Positions 10,349 to 19,448 of a stretch of DNA of 64,000 bases are shown one piece after another. The position numbers were made by a program, and so were the translations under genes. Under the pieces are notes generated by a model. That model was not told where the DNA came from. It was given only the letters and a program-made list of their open reading frames with translations, and did no database searches. Position 1 is the first letter of the stretch. Each line of letters begins with the position of its first letter. Source of the DNA: Peribacillus simplex (lineage in GTDB: Bacteria; Bacillota; Bacilli; Bacillales; DSM-1321); the NCBI RefSeq assembly GCF_900156045.1, contig NZ_FTMX01000002.1:620001-684000 (forward strand), in the 5' to 3' direction.

Positions 10349-11461
10349 TTGACCTTTACGAAAATCCCGGTTCGCCAAAACATCGAAAGCATTAGCCCAT
10401 ATGTTTCCGGCAAGCCAATTGAAGAGGTGCAACGTGAACTCGGTCTTGAAACGATCGTTAAATTGGCATCCAATGAGAATCCATTCGGTTGCTCAACTCT
10501 AGCAAAAGAAGCCATGATTACCGAAATGGAGCAAACCTCCTTTTATCCTGAAGGCATGGCACCTGCATTAGCTGAAAAGTTGGCAAGGAAATTGAATATC
10601 AATAAAGATCATATCATTTTAGGCAATGGATCTGATGAAGTGATTCGTTTGTTAACAAGAACCTATATCCAACAAAATGATGAAGTCATCATGGCTGATG
10701 TGACATTTCCACGATATGAAACGAATGTATTGATTGACGGCGGCACACCAGTAAAGATACCTCTTATTAATGGTGTACATGACCTGGAGGGGATGTATGA
10801 TGCCATAACAGAAAAAACAAGAATGATATTTGTCTGTAATCCCAATAATCCGACAGGAACGATCGTTCAAAAAGAAAAGTTACGCTCTTTTATCGAGAAG
10901 GTGCCGAAACATATTTTACTGATTATTGATGAAGCATACTATGAATATGTCGATGATGCAGAATATTTAGAAACCTTGCCACTTTTAAATATGCATTCAA
11001 ATCTGGTGATCTTACGCACTTTTTCAAAGATTTATGGACTGGCTGCATTAAGGATTGGATACGGTTTAATGGATGCTTCCATCATACAAGAGCTAGTTAA
11101 AGTGAAGGAACCCTTCAATACCAATCGTTTAGCACAGGCTGCGGCATTCGCTTCCCTCGACGACCATCCATTTGTTGAGAAATGTGTTCGTAAGAATGGG
11201 GAAGGAAGAAGATATTTAGAAAACGAACTAAGCAAGATAGGATTAACATTCTTCCCTTCACATGCCAACTTCTTGATGGTTAAACTGAACCAGCCTGGCA
11301 GGAACATTTTTGAGAAGTTATTAATTCAAGGTGTCATCATCCGTTCCGGTCATTTGCTAGGCTATGAAAATACTATCCGCGTGACCATCGGCACTCCACT
11401 TGAAAACGAGAGGTTCATATCCTCCTTACAACATATAATCAATGAAACGTCAGGTACATGA
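10349..11461 (+). CDS. Histidinol-phosphate aminotransferase-like, class I/II aminotransferase
   Basis: A 370-residue PLP enzyme of the HisC family. NPNNPTG is at residues 164-170, the PLP-ring Asp at 194 (IIDEAYYEY) and the Schiff-base Lys at 227 in TFSKIYGLAALRIGYG. The start is TTG 10349, eight bases after a strong AAAGGGAGG. It stands alone, not in a his operon, and is divergent from an Lrp regulator. Its true substrate is therefore more likely an aromatic or other catabolic amino acid than histidinol phosphate (inference). HisC homologues in Bacillus also transaminate tyrosine and phenylalanine. Confidence 0.85.
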   Translation: MTFTKIPVRQNIESISPYVSGKPIEEVQRELGLETIVKLASNENPFGCSTLAKEAMITEMEQTSFYPEGMAPALAEKLARKLNINKDHIILGNGSDEVIRLLTRTYIQQNDEVIMADVTFPRYETNVLIDGGTPVKIPLINGVHDLEGMYDAITEKTRMIFVCNPNNPTGTIVQKEKLRSFIEKVPKHILLIIDEAYYEYVDDAEYLETLPLLNMHSNLVILRTFSKIYGLAALRIGYGLMDASIIQELVKVKEPFNTNRLAQAAAFASLDDHPFVEKCVRKNGEGRRYLENELSKIGLTFFPSHANFLMVKLNQPGRNIFEKLLIQGVIIRSGHLLGYENTIRVTIGTPLENERFISSLQHIINETSGT

Positions 11462-11505
11462 ACGACGATCGAAATGAAGTTGCAGTATATCGATGATTAT
11501 TAATG

Positions 11506-11547
11506 AAAGATACGACATGGACGCCTTTGCCCATGTCGTATCTTTTT
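11506..11547. terminator. Bidirectional intrinsic terminator
   Basis: A 15-bp perfect stem, AAAGATACGACATGG with CCATGTCGTATCTTT, with a 10-base loop and T run, lies between the aminotransferase and the convergent permease. Confidence 0.92.
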
Positions 11548-11554
11548 CGTGAAT

Positions 11555-12934
11555 TTATTTAGCAATATCCTTTTCTATCATCGTTGTTTCCTGCTCATCC
11601 CCACTTTTAAATTTAAAAATGGAAATCGAGATTAATGAAGCCAAGACAATCAGGCAAGCAATGATACTGATCCGATTCTGTTCATTGAACACGAACGTTA
11701 CACAAATGATGCTTAAGGTGATTATGGCAAACAAGGTTACATATGGAAATCCCCACAATTTAAAACTCGGGGCTTTGGGATATGAATTGCGAAGTTTTAG
11801 CTGCGCTAAACAGATGCTGATCCATACAAGGGATACTACAAAACCTGGAAACGCCATTAATAAAGTAAATGCCTTGTCCTGTGCAACGAAAGTAACCATG
11901 GAGCCGACGACCAATACAAATGCACTTAATATCAAACTATACAAAGGAACGCCATTTTTTGATACATAAGAGAACGACTTGGGAGCTTCCCCTTCTGCAG
12001 CCAAAGAATGCAGCATGCGGGTACACCCATATATTCCAGAGTTAGCAGCAGATAAGACGGCCGTAATTAAAATGAAATTCATGATATGTGCAGATCCCTG
12101 AAAACCGGACATTGACAAAACTTGTACAAACGGACTTGCCTGGTCGCTAATTTCGTTCCAAGGAATCAAACCGCAGATTACAAGTATCGGTAAGGTGAAA
12201 AATAATACGACTCTCCAAATATAGTTTTTAATGACCTTCGGTAAAATGCGTTCCGCATCCTTTGCTTCGGTTACCGTCACCCCTATTAACTCTGAACCAC
12301 CATAGGAGAACATGACGATCAGTAATGCCGAAAAGATGGACATCCACCCATTTGGGAAAAATCCTCCATGCCCGGTGAAGTTTTGTAGATAATTAGATCC
12401 GCCGCTTGGGATGACTCCAAATAAAATACAGGCTCCCAATATGATGAATACGATGATCATTGTAATTTTAATGCCAGCAAACCAAAATTCGAATTCACCA
12501 TAATTTTTGACATTCATCATATTAATCCCAATGATGAAAGCCGCACAACCTAAACTTAATATCCAAAGCGGGATTGCTGGGAGCCAATACTGCAAAAAGC
12601 TTCCTGCCACCACTACCTCAATGACACATACGGATAGCCACATGAAACAATACATCCAGCCTATGATGAATGAAAAGCGGTTACCGAATGCTTTCCGAAC
12701 AAAACCTTTCATATTCGTATTTGGATAGACAATTGCCATTTCCGCTATAGCACCCATGACTACAAGCAGTAATAATCCTGCAAAAATATAAGTGAATATA
12801 ACTCCTGGCCCTGCTAATGATATGGTTTCGGCACTTCCTTTAAAAATCCCGGTACCTATTGCCCCTCCCATTGCCATCATGCTAATATGCCGCGGCAATA
12901 ATTTCTTTTGCAGTGACCCACCATTTGACTCCAT
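11555..12934 (-). CDS. Amino acid permease (APC superfamily)
   Basis: A 459-residue inner-membrane transporter with about twelve hydrophobic segments. The first helix has the APC signature GGAIGTGIFKGSAETISLAGPG, of which GGAIGTGIF is diagnostic. A conserved SYGGSELIGVTVTEA segment follows in the middle and the charged C-terminus is cytoplasmic. ATG 12934 (MESNGG) is preferred because AAGGAGGC lies upstream; ATG 12952 overlaps that site. Substrates are probably neutral, aromatic or proline-type amino acids; the exact one cannot be read. Position beside an aminotransferase and a 2-oxoacid dehydrogenase suggests uptake of the amino acid they degrade. Confidence 0.9.
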   Translation of the reverse strand: MESNGGSLQKKLLPRHISMMAMGGAIGTGIFKGSAETISLAGPGVIFTYIFAGLLLLVVMGAIAEMAIVYPNTNMKGFVRKAFGNRFSFIIGWMYCFMWLSVCVIEVVVAGSFLQYWLPAIPLWILSLGCAAFIIGINMMNVKNYGEFEFWFAGIKITMIIVFIILGACILFGVIPSGGSNYLQNFTGHGGFFPNGWMSIFSALLIVMFSYGGSELIGVTVTEAKDAERILPKVIKNYIWRVVLFFTLPILVICGLIPWNEISDQASPFVQVLSMSGFQGSAHIMNFILITAVLSAANSGIYGCTRMLHSLAAEGEAPKSFSYVSKNGVPLYSLILSAFVLVVGSMVTFVAQDKAFTLLMAFPGFVVSLVWISICLAQLKLRNSYPKAPSFKLWGFPYVTLFAIITLSIICVTFVFNEQNRISIIACLIVLASLISISIFKFKSGDEQETTMIEKDIAK

Positions 12935-12952
12935 TACATTTGCCTCCTTCAT

Positions 12953-13301
12953 TCCATAAATTTCATATAAAAAATTAAACCCAATCGTTGAATGGCGAAT
13001 GGATAAGTTAGCTCATCAACCGTTATGGTTTAGGAGTGGAAGGATGCAAAGCCTTCTTGAAAACTTTTCTCATACTTCCCCAAAGTAAAAATGATATCAA
13101 TATGCCGTTCGTTTTACAAGTGGAATAAAATCGCAGGCCAATACGGCTCCTGTTTGGTCAAACGCCGGGACAGATTTTCGAAGTGGAGTGAATTTGCTGA
13201 TTGCCTTGCCTTTCGGGGACCAATTACCAGGTTTTTGCCTCCATCAAATAAAACACTTTAATCGGGGACTACATTGGCAATCCCCATGACTTTACCTTTC
13301 C
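12953..13301. other. Gap, possible decayed reading frame
   Basis: These 349 bases between permease and E3 hold no intact gene. On the minus strand a frame runs from MGIANVVPD at about 13286 through one TAA and on to LSRRLTKQEPYWPAILFHL, ending near 13116. An RBS-like GGAAAGGT precedes it. The residue composition is protein-like, but I recognise no family. No clear terminator for the E3 operon was found here. Confidence 0.25.
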
Positions 13302-14726
13302 CTACTTATTTACGATGTGGATTGCATGTCCCAAAACTGCCTCAGCCGCTTCCATCCATCCCTCAGTCAAAGTTGGATGTGGATGCATGATCAGGGCTAT
13401 ATCTTCGACCCTAGCCGCCAGCTCAAGGGCAAGCACCCCTTCACCTATAAGGTTGGAAGCATCAGCACCTACCATATGCATTCCGAGCAATATGTGGTTA
13501 TCGGCATCCACGATCACTTCAGCAAATCCTTCCGTTTCATTCGTTGCAAGCGCCCTTCCATTGGCACTGAACGGAAATTTGCCGATTTTGACGCTGTAGC
13601 CCTGTTGTTCAGCTTCTTCACGGCTTAAACCAACACCAGCAATTTGTGGGTCCGAGAAGATTACATAGGGAACATTAGGTGAGTCAACTGCACTTGGCAA
13701 CCCCCCTATCACTTCAGCTGCCACTATTCCCTGTTTGGACGCTCGATGGGCAAGAGCTGGACCAGGTGTAGTGTCACCGATGGCAAAGATGTGCGGCACA
13801 TTTGTACGACATTCCATATCCACTGCTATATGGCCTTTTTCACCAACTGTAACTCCAGCCCGATTCAGGCCAATTTCTTCAGTGTTAGGTATCCTGCCAA
13901 TTGTAACCAGAGTCTTTTCACTCACGACCACTTCCGCCCCCTGTTCTTCCGAGGATACATGAAGGTGTACATGACCATCCACTACACTCGCCTTTTCTAC
14001 CCTCGTGGATGTTTTGATATTCATCCCAAGCTTCTTGGCATTCCGGGTGACTTCCTTTACCAGGTTTTCAGCAATTTGGGGAAGTATGCGATTGGCCATT
14101 TCAATGATGGTCACTTTAGTACCTAGCTTTGCAAATGCCATACCCAATTCGATTCCGATATATCCACCGCCAATGATCGACAAGCTTGATGGAACTTCCT
14201 GCAGCTGCAAAGATGATGTTGAATCCAATATATATTCCCCATCCACTTTTATGAAGGATGGAATGAAAGGTCTGGACCCCGTGGCAATAATTGCCTGTTC
14301 AAACTTGTAGGTTTCAAAATCGCCCTCGGTTTCAACTCCAATACGGTCATCAGATAAAAAGGCTGCTTGACCTTTAACCACTGTCACTCCATTCTCCTTA
14401 CACAAATGGGCAATTCCTTGCCTCAACTGAGATGTGATGCCCGCTTTCCAATCCTGCCAGACTCCCAAGTCCATAGTGGTTCTTTCCTGGGATAGCCGGA
14501 TTCCCATTTTCCCTAAATCGTTAAGCCTTTGGTATTGATCAGCTGTGTGAATTAATGCCTTTGAAGGTATACAGCCCCGATTAAGGCAAACCCCGCCCAG
14601 CTTATCCTTTTCAACCAGCACGACCGATTTTCCTAACTGGCCGAGACGGATAGCCGCAGCATATCCTCCCGGACCTCCTCCAATGATGATGACATCCGTC
14701 TCTACAGCAACTTCCCCTACTACCAT
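13302..14726 (-). CDS. lpdA: Dihydrolipoyl dehydrogenase (E3) of a 2-oxoacid dehydrogenase complex
   Basis: Reoxidises dihydrolipoamide on E2 with NAD. The 474-residue flavoprotein has the FAD motif GGGPGGYAAA (17-26), the redox disulfide Cys47/Cys52 in GGVCLNRGCIPSKA, the NAD motif GGGYIGIELG and the C-terminal His-Glu dyad segment HPHPTLTEGW. The start abuts the E2 stop (TAAATG), with GGAGATGAG inside the end of E2 as RBS, so translation is coupled. It is the last gene of the four-gene operon. A second E3 for pyruvate dehydrogenase would be expected elsewhere in the genome. Confidence 0.93.
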   Translation of the reverse strand: MVVGEVAVETDVIIIGGGPGGYAAAIRLGQLGKSVVLVEKDKLGGVCLNRGCIPSKALIHTADQYQRLNDLGKMGIRLSQERTTMDLGVWQDWKAGITSQLRQGIAHLCKENGVTVVKGQAAFLSDDRIGVETEGDFETYKFEQAIIATGSRPFIPSFIKVDGEYILDSTSSLQLQEVPSSLSIIGGGYIGIELGMAFAKLGTKVTIIEMANRILPQIAENLVKEVTRNAKKLGMNIKTSTRVEKASVVDGHVHLHVSSEEQGAEVVVSEKTLVTIGRIPNTEEIGLNRAGVTVGEKGHIAVDMECRTNVPHIFAIGDTTPGPALAHRASKQGIVAAEVIGGLPSAVDSPNVPYVIFSDPQIAGVGLSREEAEQQGYSVKIGKFPFSANGRALATNETEGFAEVIVDADNHILLGMHMVGADASNLIGEGVLALELAARVEDIALIMHPHPTLTEGWMEAAEAVLGHAIHIVNK

Positions 14727-16001
14727 TTATCTCATCTCCACAACTAAACGAATTGGATTTTCCAGCAATTCCTTGATTCTATTGGTAAAATGCACCGCTG
14801 TTACCCCATCAATCAAACGATGATCGAATGAAAGAGACATATTCATCATTAAACGGATAACACCTTCCAAATCGCGAACGACCATGCGATGTTCCATTTT
14901 ATGCAAAGCTAGTATGGCCGCTTCCGGATAGTTAATGATCGGGGTCGCGTGCATCCCTCCGATCGGTCCTACATTGCTGATGGTAAATGTACTGCCTGTG
15001 ATTTGATCTATGCTCAACTTCCCTTCTCGGGCTTGGGCTGCCAATTGCCTGATTTCATCAGCCAGTTGGAAAATGGTCTTTTGATCGGCATGTTTTATGA
15101 CTGGAACTATAAGACCCTCTTCTGTATTCGTCGCAATCCCAATATGATAATAATTCTTCAGGATGATTTCATTGGTCTTTTCATCAATTGAAGCGTTTAA
15201 TGTTTTGAACTCCTTTAAGGCGATGACAATGGCTTTAACGAAAAATGGCAAAAAAGTCAACTTAATATCCTTATCATCGGAGTACTCTTTTAATTGATTT
15301 TTAAATTCCTTCAATTGGTCCATTTCCAATTCATCTACATGGGTTACATGAGGAATGGTCGAAACCGACTTTACCATATGTTCAGCGATTTTTTTTCGAA
15401 TGCCTTTAAGCGGAATCCTCTCTTCCCACTCATTTTCCATTCCTTTTGCCTGGATGGCATCCTTCATCAGGGCCATCTCTTGAACCATCTTGTTATCATG
15501 ATGTTTGGCATTTTCCAGTGTAATCGAGTTATTTTCTTTAAACTGCTTCAGGTCACTTTCGGTAATTCGCCCAGCCGGACCGGAGCCTTTAACCTTCTCG
15601 ATATCAACCTTCATTTCCCTCGCCAATTGACGAACGAATGGCGTTGCCAACGCACGCATTACATGCTGTTTAGTCGTAATATGCTCTGCATTTACTTTTA
15701 CATCACCAGATTGCACGCCTTGGATTTCTTCGTCAATCATGCCTTTATCCGGAACTGACACATCGTTCTCTTCCTGAATTGTGAATATAGTGGTTCCCAC
15801 TTCCACGATATCCCCTTCGGAAAAAAATATTTTCTTCACCACTCCAGCTGCAGGAGCCGTCAATTCCGCATTGACTTTATCCGTTTGCACCTCAACAATG
15901 GGTTGGTCCTGTTTTACCGCCTCCCCTTCTTTGATGAGCCATTGGATAATTTCCCCTTCATGCATCCCTTCCCCTACATCAGGAAGTTTAAATTCCATCA
16001 T
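14727..16001 (-). CDS. Dihydrolipoamide acyltransferase (E2)
   Basis: The 424-residue core of the complex. An N-terminal lipoyl domain (residues 1-78) has its lipoylated Lys42 in VQTDKVNAEL. A peripheral-subunit binding domain at about 116-152 follows (TPFVRQLAREMKVD...GRITESDL). A C-terminal catalytic domain has His394 and Asp398 in SFDHRLIDGVTA. One lipoyl domain and this length fit branched-chain or acetoin-type E2 as well as PDH. The RBS is AAGGAGGATGACGC. The acyl group transferred (acetyl or branched) is not decided by sequence alone. Confidence 0.92.
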   Translation of the reverse strand: MMEFKLPDVGEGMHEGEIIQWLIKEGEAVKQDQPIVEVQTDKVNAELTAPAAGVVKKIFFSEGDIVEVGTTIFTIQEENDVSVPDKGMIDEEIQGVQSGDVKVNAEHITTKQHVMRALATPFVRQLAREMKVDIEKVKGSGPAGRITESDLKQFKENNSITLENAKHHDNKMVQEMALMKDAIQAKGMENEWEERIPLKGIRKKIAEHMVKSVSTIPHVTHVDELEMDQLKEFKNQLKEYSDDKDIKLTFLPFFVKAIVIALKEFKTLNASIDEKTNEIILKNYYHIGIATNTEEGLIVPVIKHADQKTIFQLADEIRQLAAQAREGKLSIDQITGSTFTISNVGPIGGMHATPIINYPEAAILALHKMEHRMVVRDLEGVIRLMMNMSLSFDHRLIDGVTAVHFTNRIKELLENPIRLVVEMR

Positions 16002-16030
16002 GCGTCATCCTCCTTCTCCCCTTATCACAA

Positions 16031-17014
16031 TCAAAATGATAACGTTTCGACAATTCCTTGTTTTACACGGTCAACAGTCGGTAAATAATGATCTTCTATG
16101 GTAAACGGCGGAACCGGTACATCAAATCCTGTTACACGCTTAATCGGCGCTTTCAGGTAAATAAGAGCTTCATCATTAATGATGGAGATAATCTCCGCAC
16201 CTAATCCGGCAGTCTTATGGGCTTCATGGACGATCAATGCACGACCTGTCTTTTTGATGGATTGCACGATCGTATCCCTATCTAAAGGGTATAATGTTCG
16301 CAGATCGACCACTTCACACTTCCAGCCTTTTTCTGCTTCAATCTTCTTCGCGGCATTCAATGCCTCCCTTAACATGGCCCCCCATGCATAAATGGTCAGG
16401 TCACTTCCCTCCTGGACCACTTTTGCTTGACCGATTGGTATTCGGTACATCTCGTCGGGAACTTCTTCCTTGAAAGCCCGATACAATTTAGTCGGTTCCA
16501 AAAAAATCACCGGATCTGGATCTTCAAGGGCTGAAATGAGCAGCCCTTTTGCATCATATGGATTACTTGGTGCAACCACCTTTAAACCCGGGGTATGGGC
16601 AAAAAAGGTTTCGACACTTTCGGAATGCAGTTCGGGGCCCCTGATTCCTGCACCATATGGAGTACGGATTAAAAGGGGAACCCCAAATTGCCCACGGGTG
16701 CGATACCTCATACGGGCAGCATGGGAAACGAGTTGTTCGAATCCCGGATAAATAAAGGCGAGAAACTGTATCTCTACTATGGGCAGCATTCCGTTAAGGG
16801 CTAAACCAATGGCAGAGCCGATGATTCCCGATTCAGCTAATGGCGTATCAACGACTCTATCTTTTCCATACTTCTCATAAAGTCCTTCCGTCGATCGAAA
16901 AACCCCGCCATTCACTCCAATATCCTCACCCATGATCATCACGCGATCATCATGACCCAGCATTTGGTCCATCGCTTCCGTAATTGCCTGGAGCATCGTT
17001 AAATTTTTGCCCAT
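16031..17014 (-). CDS. 2-oxoacid dehydrogenase E1 beta subunit
   Basis: A 327-residue TPP-binding subunit that pairs with E1 alpha to decarboxylate a 2-oxoacid. Typical segments are MGEDIGVNGGVFRSTEGL, DTPLAESGIIGSAIGLAL and RTPYGAGIRGPELHSES. The start ATG 17014 (MGKNLTMLQAI) overlaps the E1 alpha stop as TAATG, with AAGGCGGG upstream; the open frame extends to 17077 but that part lies inside E1 alpha. The overlap indicates translational coupling and equal stoichiometry. Confidence 0.93.
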   Translation of the reverse strand: MGKNLTMLQAITEAMDQMLGHDDRVMIMGEDIGVNGGVFRSTEGLYEKYGKDRVVDTPLAESGIIGSAIGLALNGMLPIVEIQFLAFIYPGFEQLVSHAARMRYRTRGQFGVPLLIRTPYGAGIRGPELHSESVETFFAHTPGLKVVAPSNPYDAKGLLISALEDPDPVIFLEPTKLYRAFKEEVPDEMYRIPIGQAKVVQEGSDLTIYAWGAMLREALNAAKKIEAEKGWKCEVVDLRTLYPLDRDTIVQSIKKTGRALIVHEAHKTAGLGAEIISIINDEALIYLKAPIKRVTGFDVPVPPFTIEDHYLPTVDRVKQGIVETLSF

Positions 17015-18126
17015 TATTTCTTCCCGCCTTTCCTTAAGATTTGGTTCAATTCCTGCTTCTGTTCCTTTAAATGCCATGACTCCTCGGCATATACATGGTT
17101 AAACATTTCGAGCGGGTCGGATTTTGGATACCCTTCGGCTTTTTGAAGGTGAGCATCAATCAGTTCGTTGAATTGTTTTAACGCCAATTCCTCCTGCTCT
17201 TCATTCCAGTGACCCTCTTTTATCAAATACTTTCTAAGACGTGTAATGGGATCCCGGTTTTCCCTCCAGAACGTTGAAACTTCGTCCTGATCGCGATATA
17301 TGTTCGGATTGTCTGCAGTAGTATGAGCGCCATAACGAAAGGTAATGGCTTCGATTAATGTAGGTCCTTCCCCTTTAAGCGCTCTTTCGACAGCCTGCTT
17401 TACAGTCAGCCATACTGCGAAAATATCATTTCCATCCACTCGCACCCCATGGATGTCATAAGCTGCAGCCCGCTGGGATATTGTTTTGGATGCAGATTGC
17501 TTTTCAAAAGGGACACTGATCGCGTAGCCATTATTTTGGCAGAAAAAGATTGTTGGGGTTTTATAAACGCCAGCAAAATTCAGTGCCTCATGAAAGTCCC
17601 CTTCAGAAGTTGCTCCATCACCAAAATAAGCAATACTAACATTCTTTTCTCCTCTAATCTTACTTGCCCAAGCCGTTCCAACGGCATGAACCATTTGAGT
17701 GGCAATTGGAACACTTGGAGGCAATATCCTTTTTCCTTCTGGACAAATCGAGCCATCAAAATGCGCCATCCAGTATAGGAAAACACGGTATAATTCCTGC
17801 CCATGAATGATTGCCGCTCCATGATCACGGTATGTGGGAAACATCCAATCCCCCGCCGACAACGCTAAAGCGCTTCCTACCTGGGATGCCTCCTGTCCTT
17901 CAAATGGTGCATAAGTTCCAATCCTGCCTTGGCGCTGGAGATTAATTGATTTTCGGTCAAATGTTCTGAGCAGGAGCATGCTCTCATACATCTTTAACAT
18001 CAGTGATTTATCGATTTTTCCATCAATCGTTTCAATGATTTCCCCATCAGGAGTCAATACACGAAATATTTCCGGCTCAACCTCATTTGAATACGCTTTC
18101 ATTATTGGGTTTCCCGTCTTTTCCAT
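17014..18126 (-). CDS. 2-oxoacid dehydrogenase E1 alpha subunit (PdhA-like)
   Basis: A 370-residue TPP enzyme. The TPP/Mg motif starts at FGDGATSEGDFHEAL and ends at FCQNNGYAISVP (GDG...NN). Phosphorylation-loop-like RYGAHTTADNPN follows. ATG 18126 (MEKTGNPIMKAY) is chosen because AAGGGGAG precedes it and the length matches the family; a longer frame to 18246 has no RBS. First gene of the operon E1a-E1b-E2-E3. It resembles Bacillus PdhA-type subunits annotated for pyruvate, but the neighbouring Lrp, aminotransferase and permease point to amino-acid-derived 2-oxoacids. Confidence 0.92.
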   Translation of the reverse strand: MEKTGNPIMKAYSNEVEPEIFRVLTPDGEIIETIDGKIDKSLMLKMYESMLLLRTFDRKSINLQRQGRIGTYAPFEGQEASQVGSALALSAGDWMFPTYRDHGAAIIHGQELYRVFLYWMAHFDGSICPEGKRILPPSVPIATQMVHAVGTAWASKIRGEKNVSIAYFGDGATSEGDFHEALNFAGVYKTPTIFFCQNNGYAISVPFEKQSASKTISQRAAAYDIHGVRVDGNDIFAVWLTVKQAVERALKGEGPTLIEAITFRYGAHTTADNPNIYRDQDEVSTFWRENRDPITRLRKYLIKEGHWNEEQEELALKQFNELIDAHLQKAEGYPKSDPLEMFNHVYAEESWHLKEQKQELNQILRKGGKK

Positions 18127-18466
18127 TTCATTTCTCCCCTTAAGATAGATTTGTTTCGCAAACTTACCAAGGTTTTGAACAGTCATGAAATAACAGCCCA
18201 AAATATATTTATTGGTCTTTATGTCTGTGATTAAATGCTGTTTCATAAACTACATTTCCTTATATAAAAGGATAATACATCCATCTTTTTAATAATATGT
18301 TAAATAGAATGAATTTTTCACAGTTTACCTTTATTTAGAATATGTTTTCTGATACATTACCTTCATTTTGAAAATAAGAACCATTAATGGGGAAATTTCA
18401 AATTGCTTACTTACAAATTGTTGATATGCTCGATCGATTCAAGACCTATCCAAAAAGTATCCCGCA
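18127..18466. other. Upstream region of the dehydrogenase operon
   Basis: AT-rich, 340 bases, without a convincing gene. It should hold the operon promoter. I looked for a sigma-54 GG/GC element with correct 10-base spacing near the start and did not find one. Confidence 0.4.
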
Positions 18467-18500
18467 CAAAAAAGACCCATTATATAATAAATGGGTCTTA
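18467..18500 (-). terminator. Intrinsic terminator
   Basis: AAGACCCATT pairs with AATGGGTCTT. On the minus strand it is followed by a run of six T, insulating the dehydrogenase operon from the repeat array and iadA transcription. Confidence 0.8.
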
Positions 18501-18508
18501 GACTAGTT

Positions 18509-19250
18509 GCCTGCCGTTTTTTCTTTAAATATGTTACTGTTGATTTCAGAAATCCGCTCCCTTTCCGCCGACTGTCTGCCAAGCCTCCTCGACACAAGCG
18601 TTTGTGGGGTCTCGGCTAGCCAGTTATTCGGCAGGAGTGTCGCAATTTTCTTCAATCCTTTGAGGGTTTCATATAACAAAAAAACATAAAGAGCGAGTTT
18701 GCCTGCCGTTTTTTCTTTAAATATGTTACTGTTGATTTCGGAAATCCGTCCCCTTTCCGCCGACTGTCTGCCAAGCCTCCTCGACGCAAGCGTCTGTGGG
18801 GTCTCGGCTAGCCAGTTATTCGGCAGGAGTGTCGCAATTTTCTTCAATCCTTTGAGGGTTTCATATAATAAAAAAACATAAAGAGCGAGTTTGCCTGCCG
18901 TTTTTTTCTTTAAATATGTTACTGTTGATTTCGGAAATCCGTCCCCTTTCCGCCGACTGTCTGCCAAGTCTCCTCGACGCAAGCGTCTGTGGGGTCTCGG
19001 CTAGCCAGTTATTCGGCAGGAGTGTCGCAATTTTCTTCAATCCTTTGAGGGTTTCATATAATAAAAAAACATAAAGAGCGAGTTTGCCTGCCGTTTTTTT
19101 CTTTAAATATGTTACAGTTGATTTCGGAAATCCGCTCCCTTTCCGCCGACTGTCTGCAAAGCCTCATCAAATCGAGCGCCTGTGAGGTTTCGGCTAGTCA
19201 GTTATTCGGCAGGAGTGTCGCAAATTTCTTCAATTCATTGAGGGTTCATT
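18509..19250 (+). repeat. Tandem array of four 192-bp repeat units
   Basis: Units begin with GCCTGCCGTTTTTT at 18509, 18701, 18893 and 19086; the period is 192, 192 and 193 bases. Units 2 and 3 are nearly identical, unit 1 differs at scattered sites, and unit 4 is more diverged and lacks the AT-rich tail. Each unit holds CCTGCCG and CGGCAGG as inverted repeats about 115 bases apart and a central GACGCAAGCGTC palindrome. A 192-bp period is a multiple of three, so spurious long ORFs arise on both strands; they have no RBS and are not genes. Motifs such as GGCAGGAGTGTCGC and CTCCTCGACGC resemble a GC-rich intergenic repeat common in Bacillaceae (recalled, not searched). Confidence 0.93.
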
Positions 19251-19448
19251 CAATTCCAAGTTTACTTATTAATTAAGGGTTTGGGATTACATCAATCGAA
19301 TTCCCTTTTGTAGACAAACTAAGAACTATAATATAATTATGTTTTTTTTTCATTTCATGATTGATGGGGGCACGCACCGGAAATCGCTCCTGCCATAACA
19401 GCAATCCATCCATTCCCGGAATACCTTACCAACGAAAATTAGAAAGAT

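Noticed and set aside
18127..18300. Sigma-54 promoter before the 2-oxoacid dehydrogenase operon
   Set aside because: TTGGTAAGTTTGC has only seven bases between GG and GC, not ten, and no enhancer-binding activator gene is near.
18503..18982. 159-residue minus-strand ORF and 60-residue plus ORFs in the repeat array
   Set aside because: They arise because the 192-bp period is a multiple of three; the protein is an exact repeat, has no RBS and no family.
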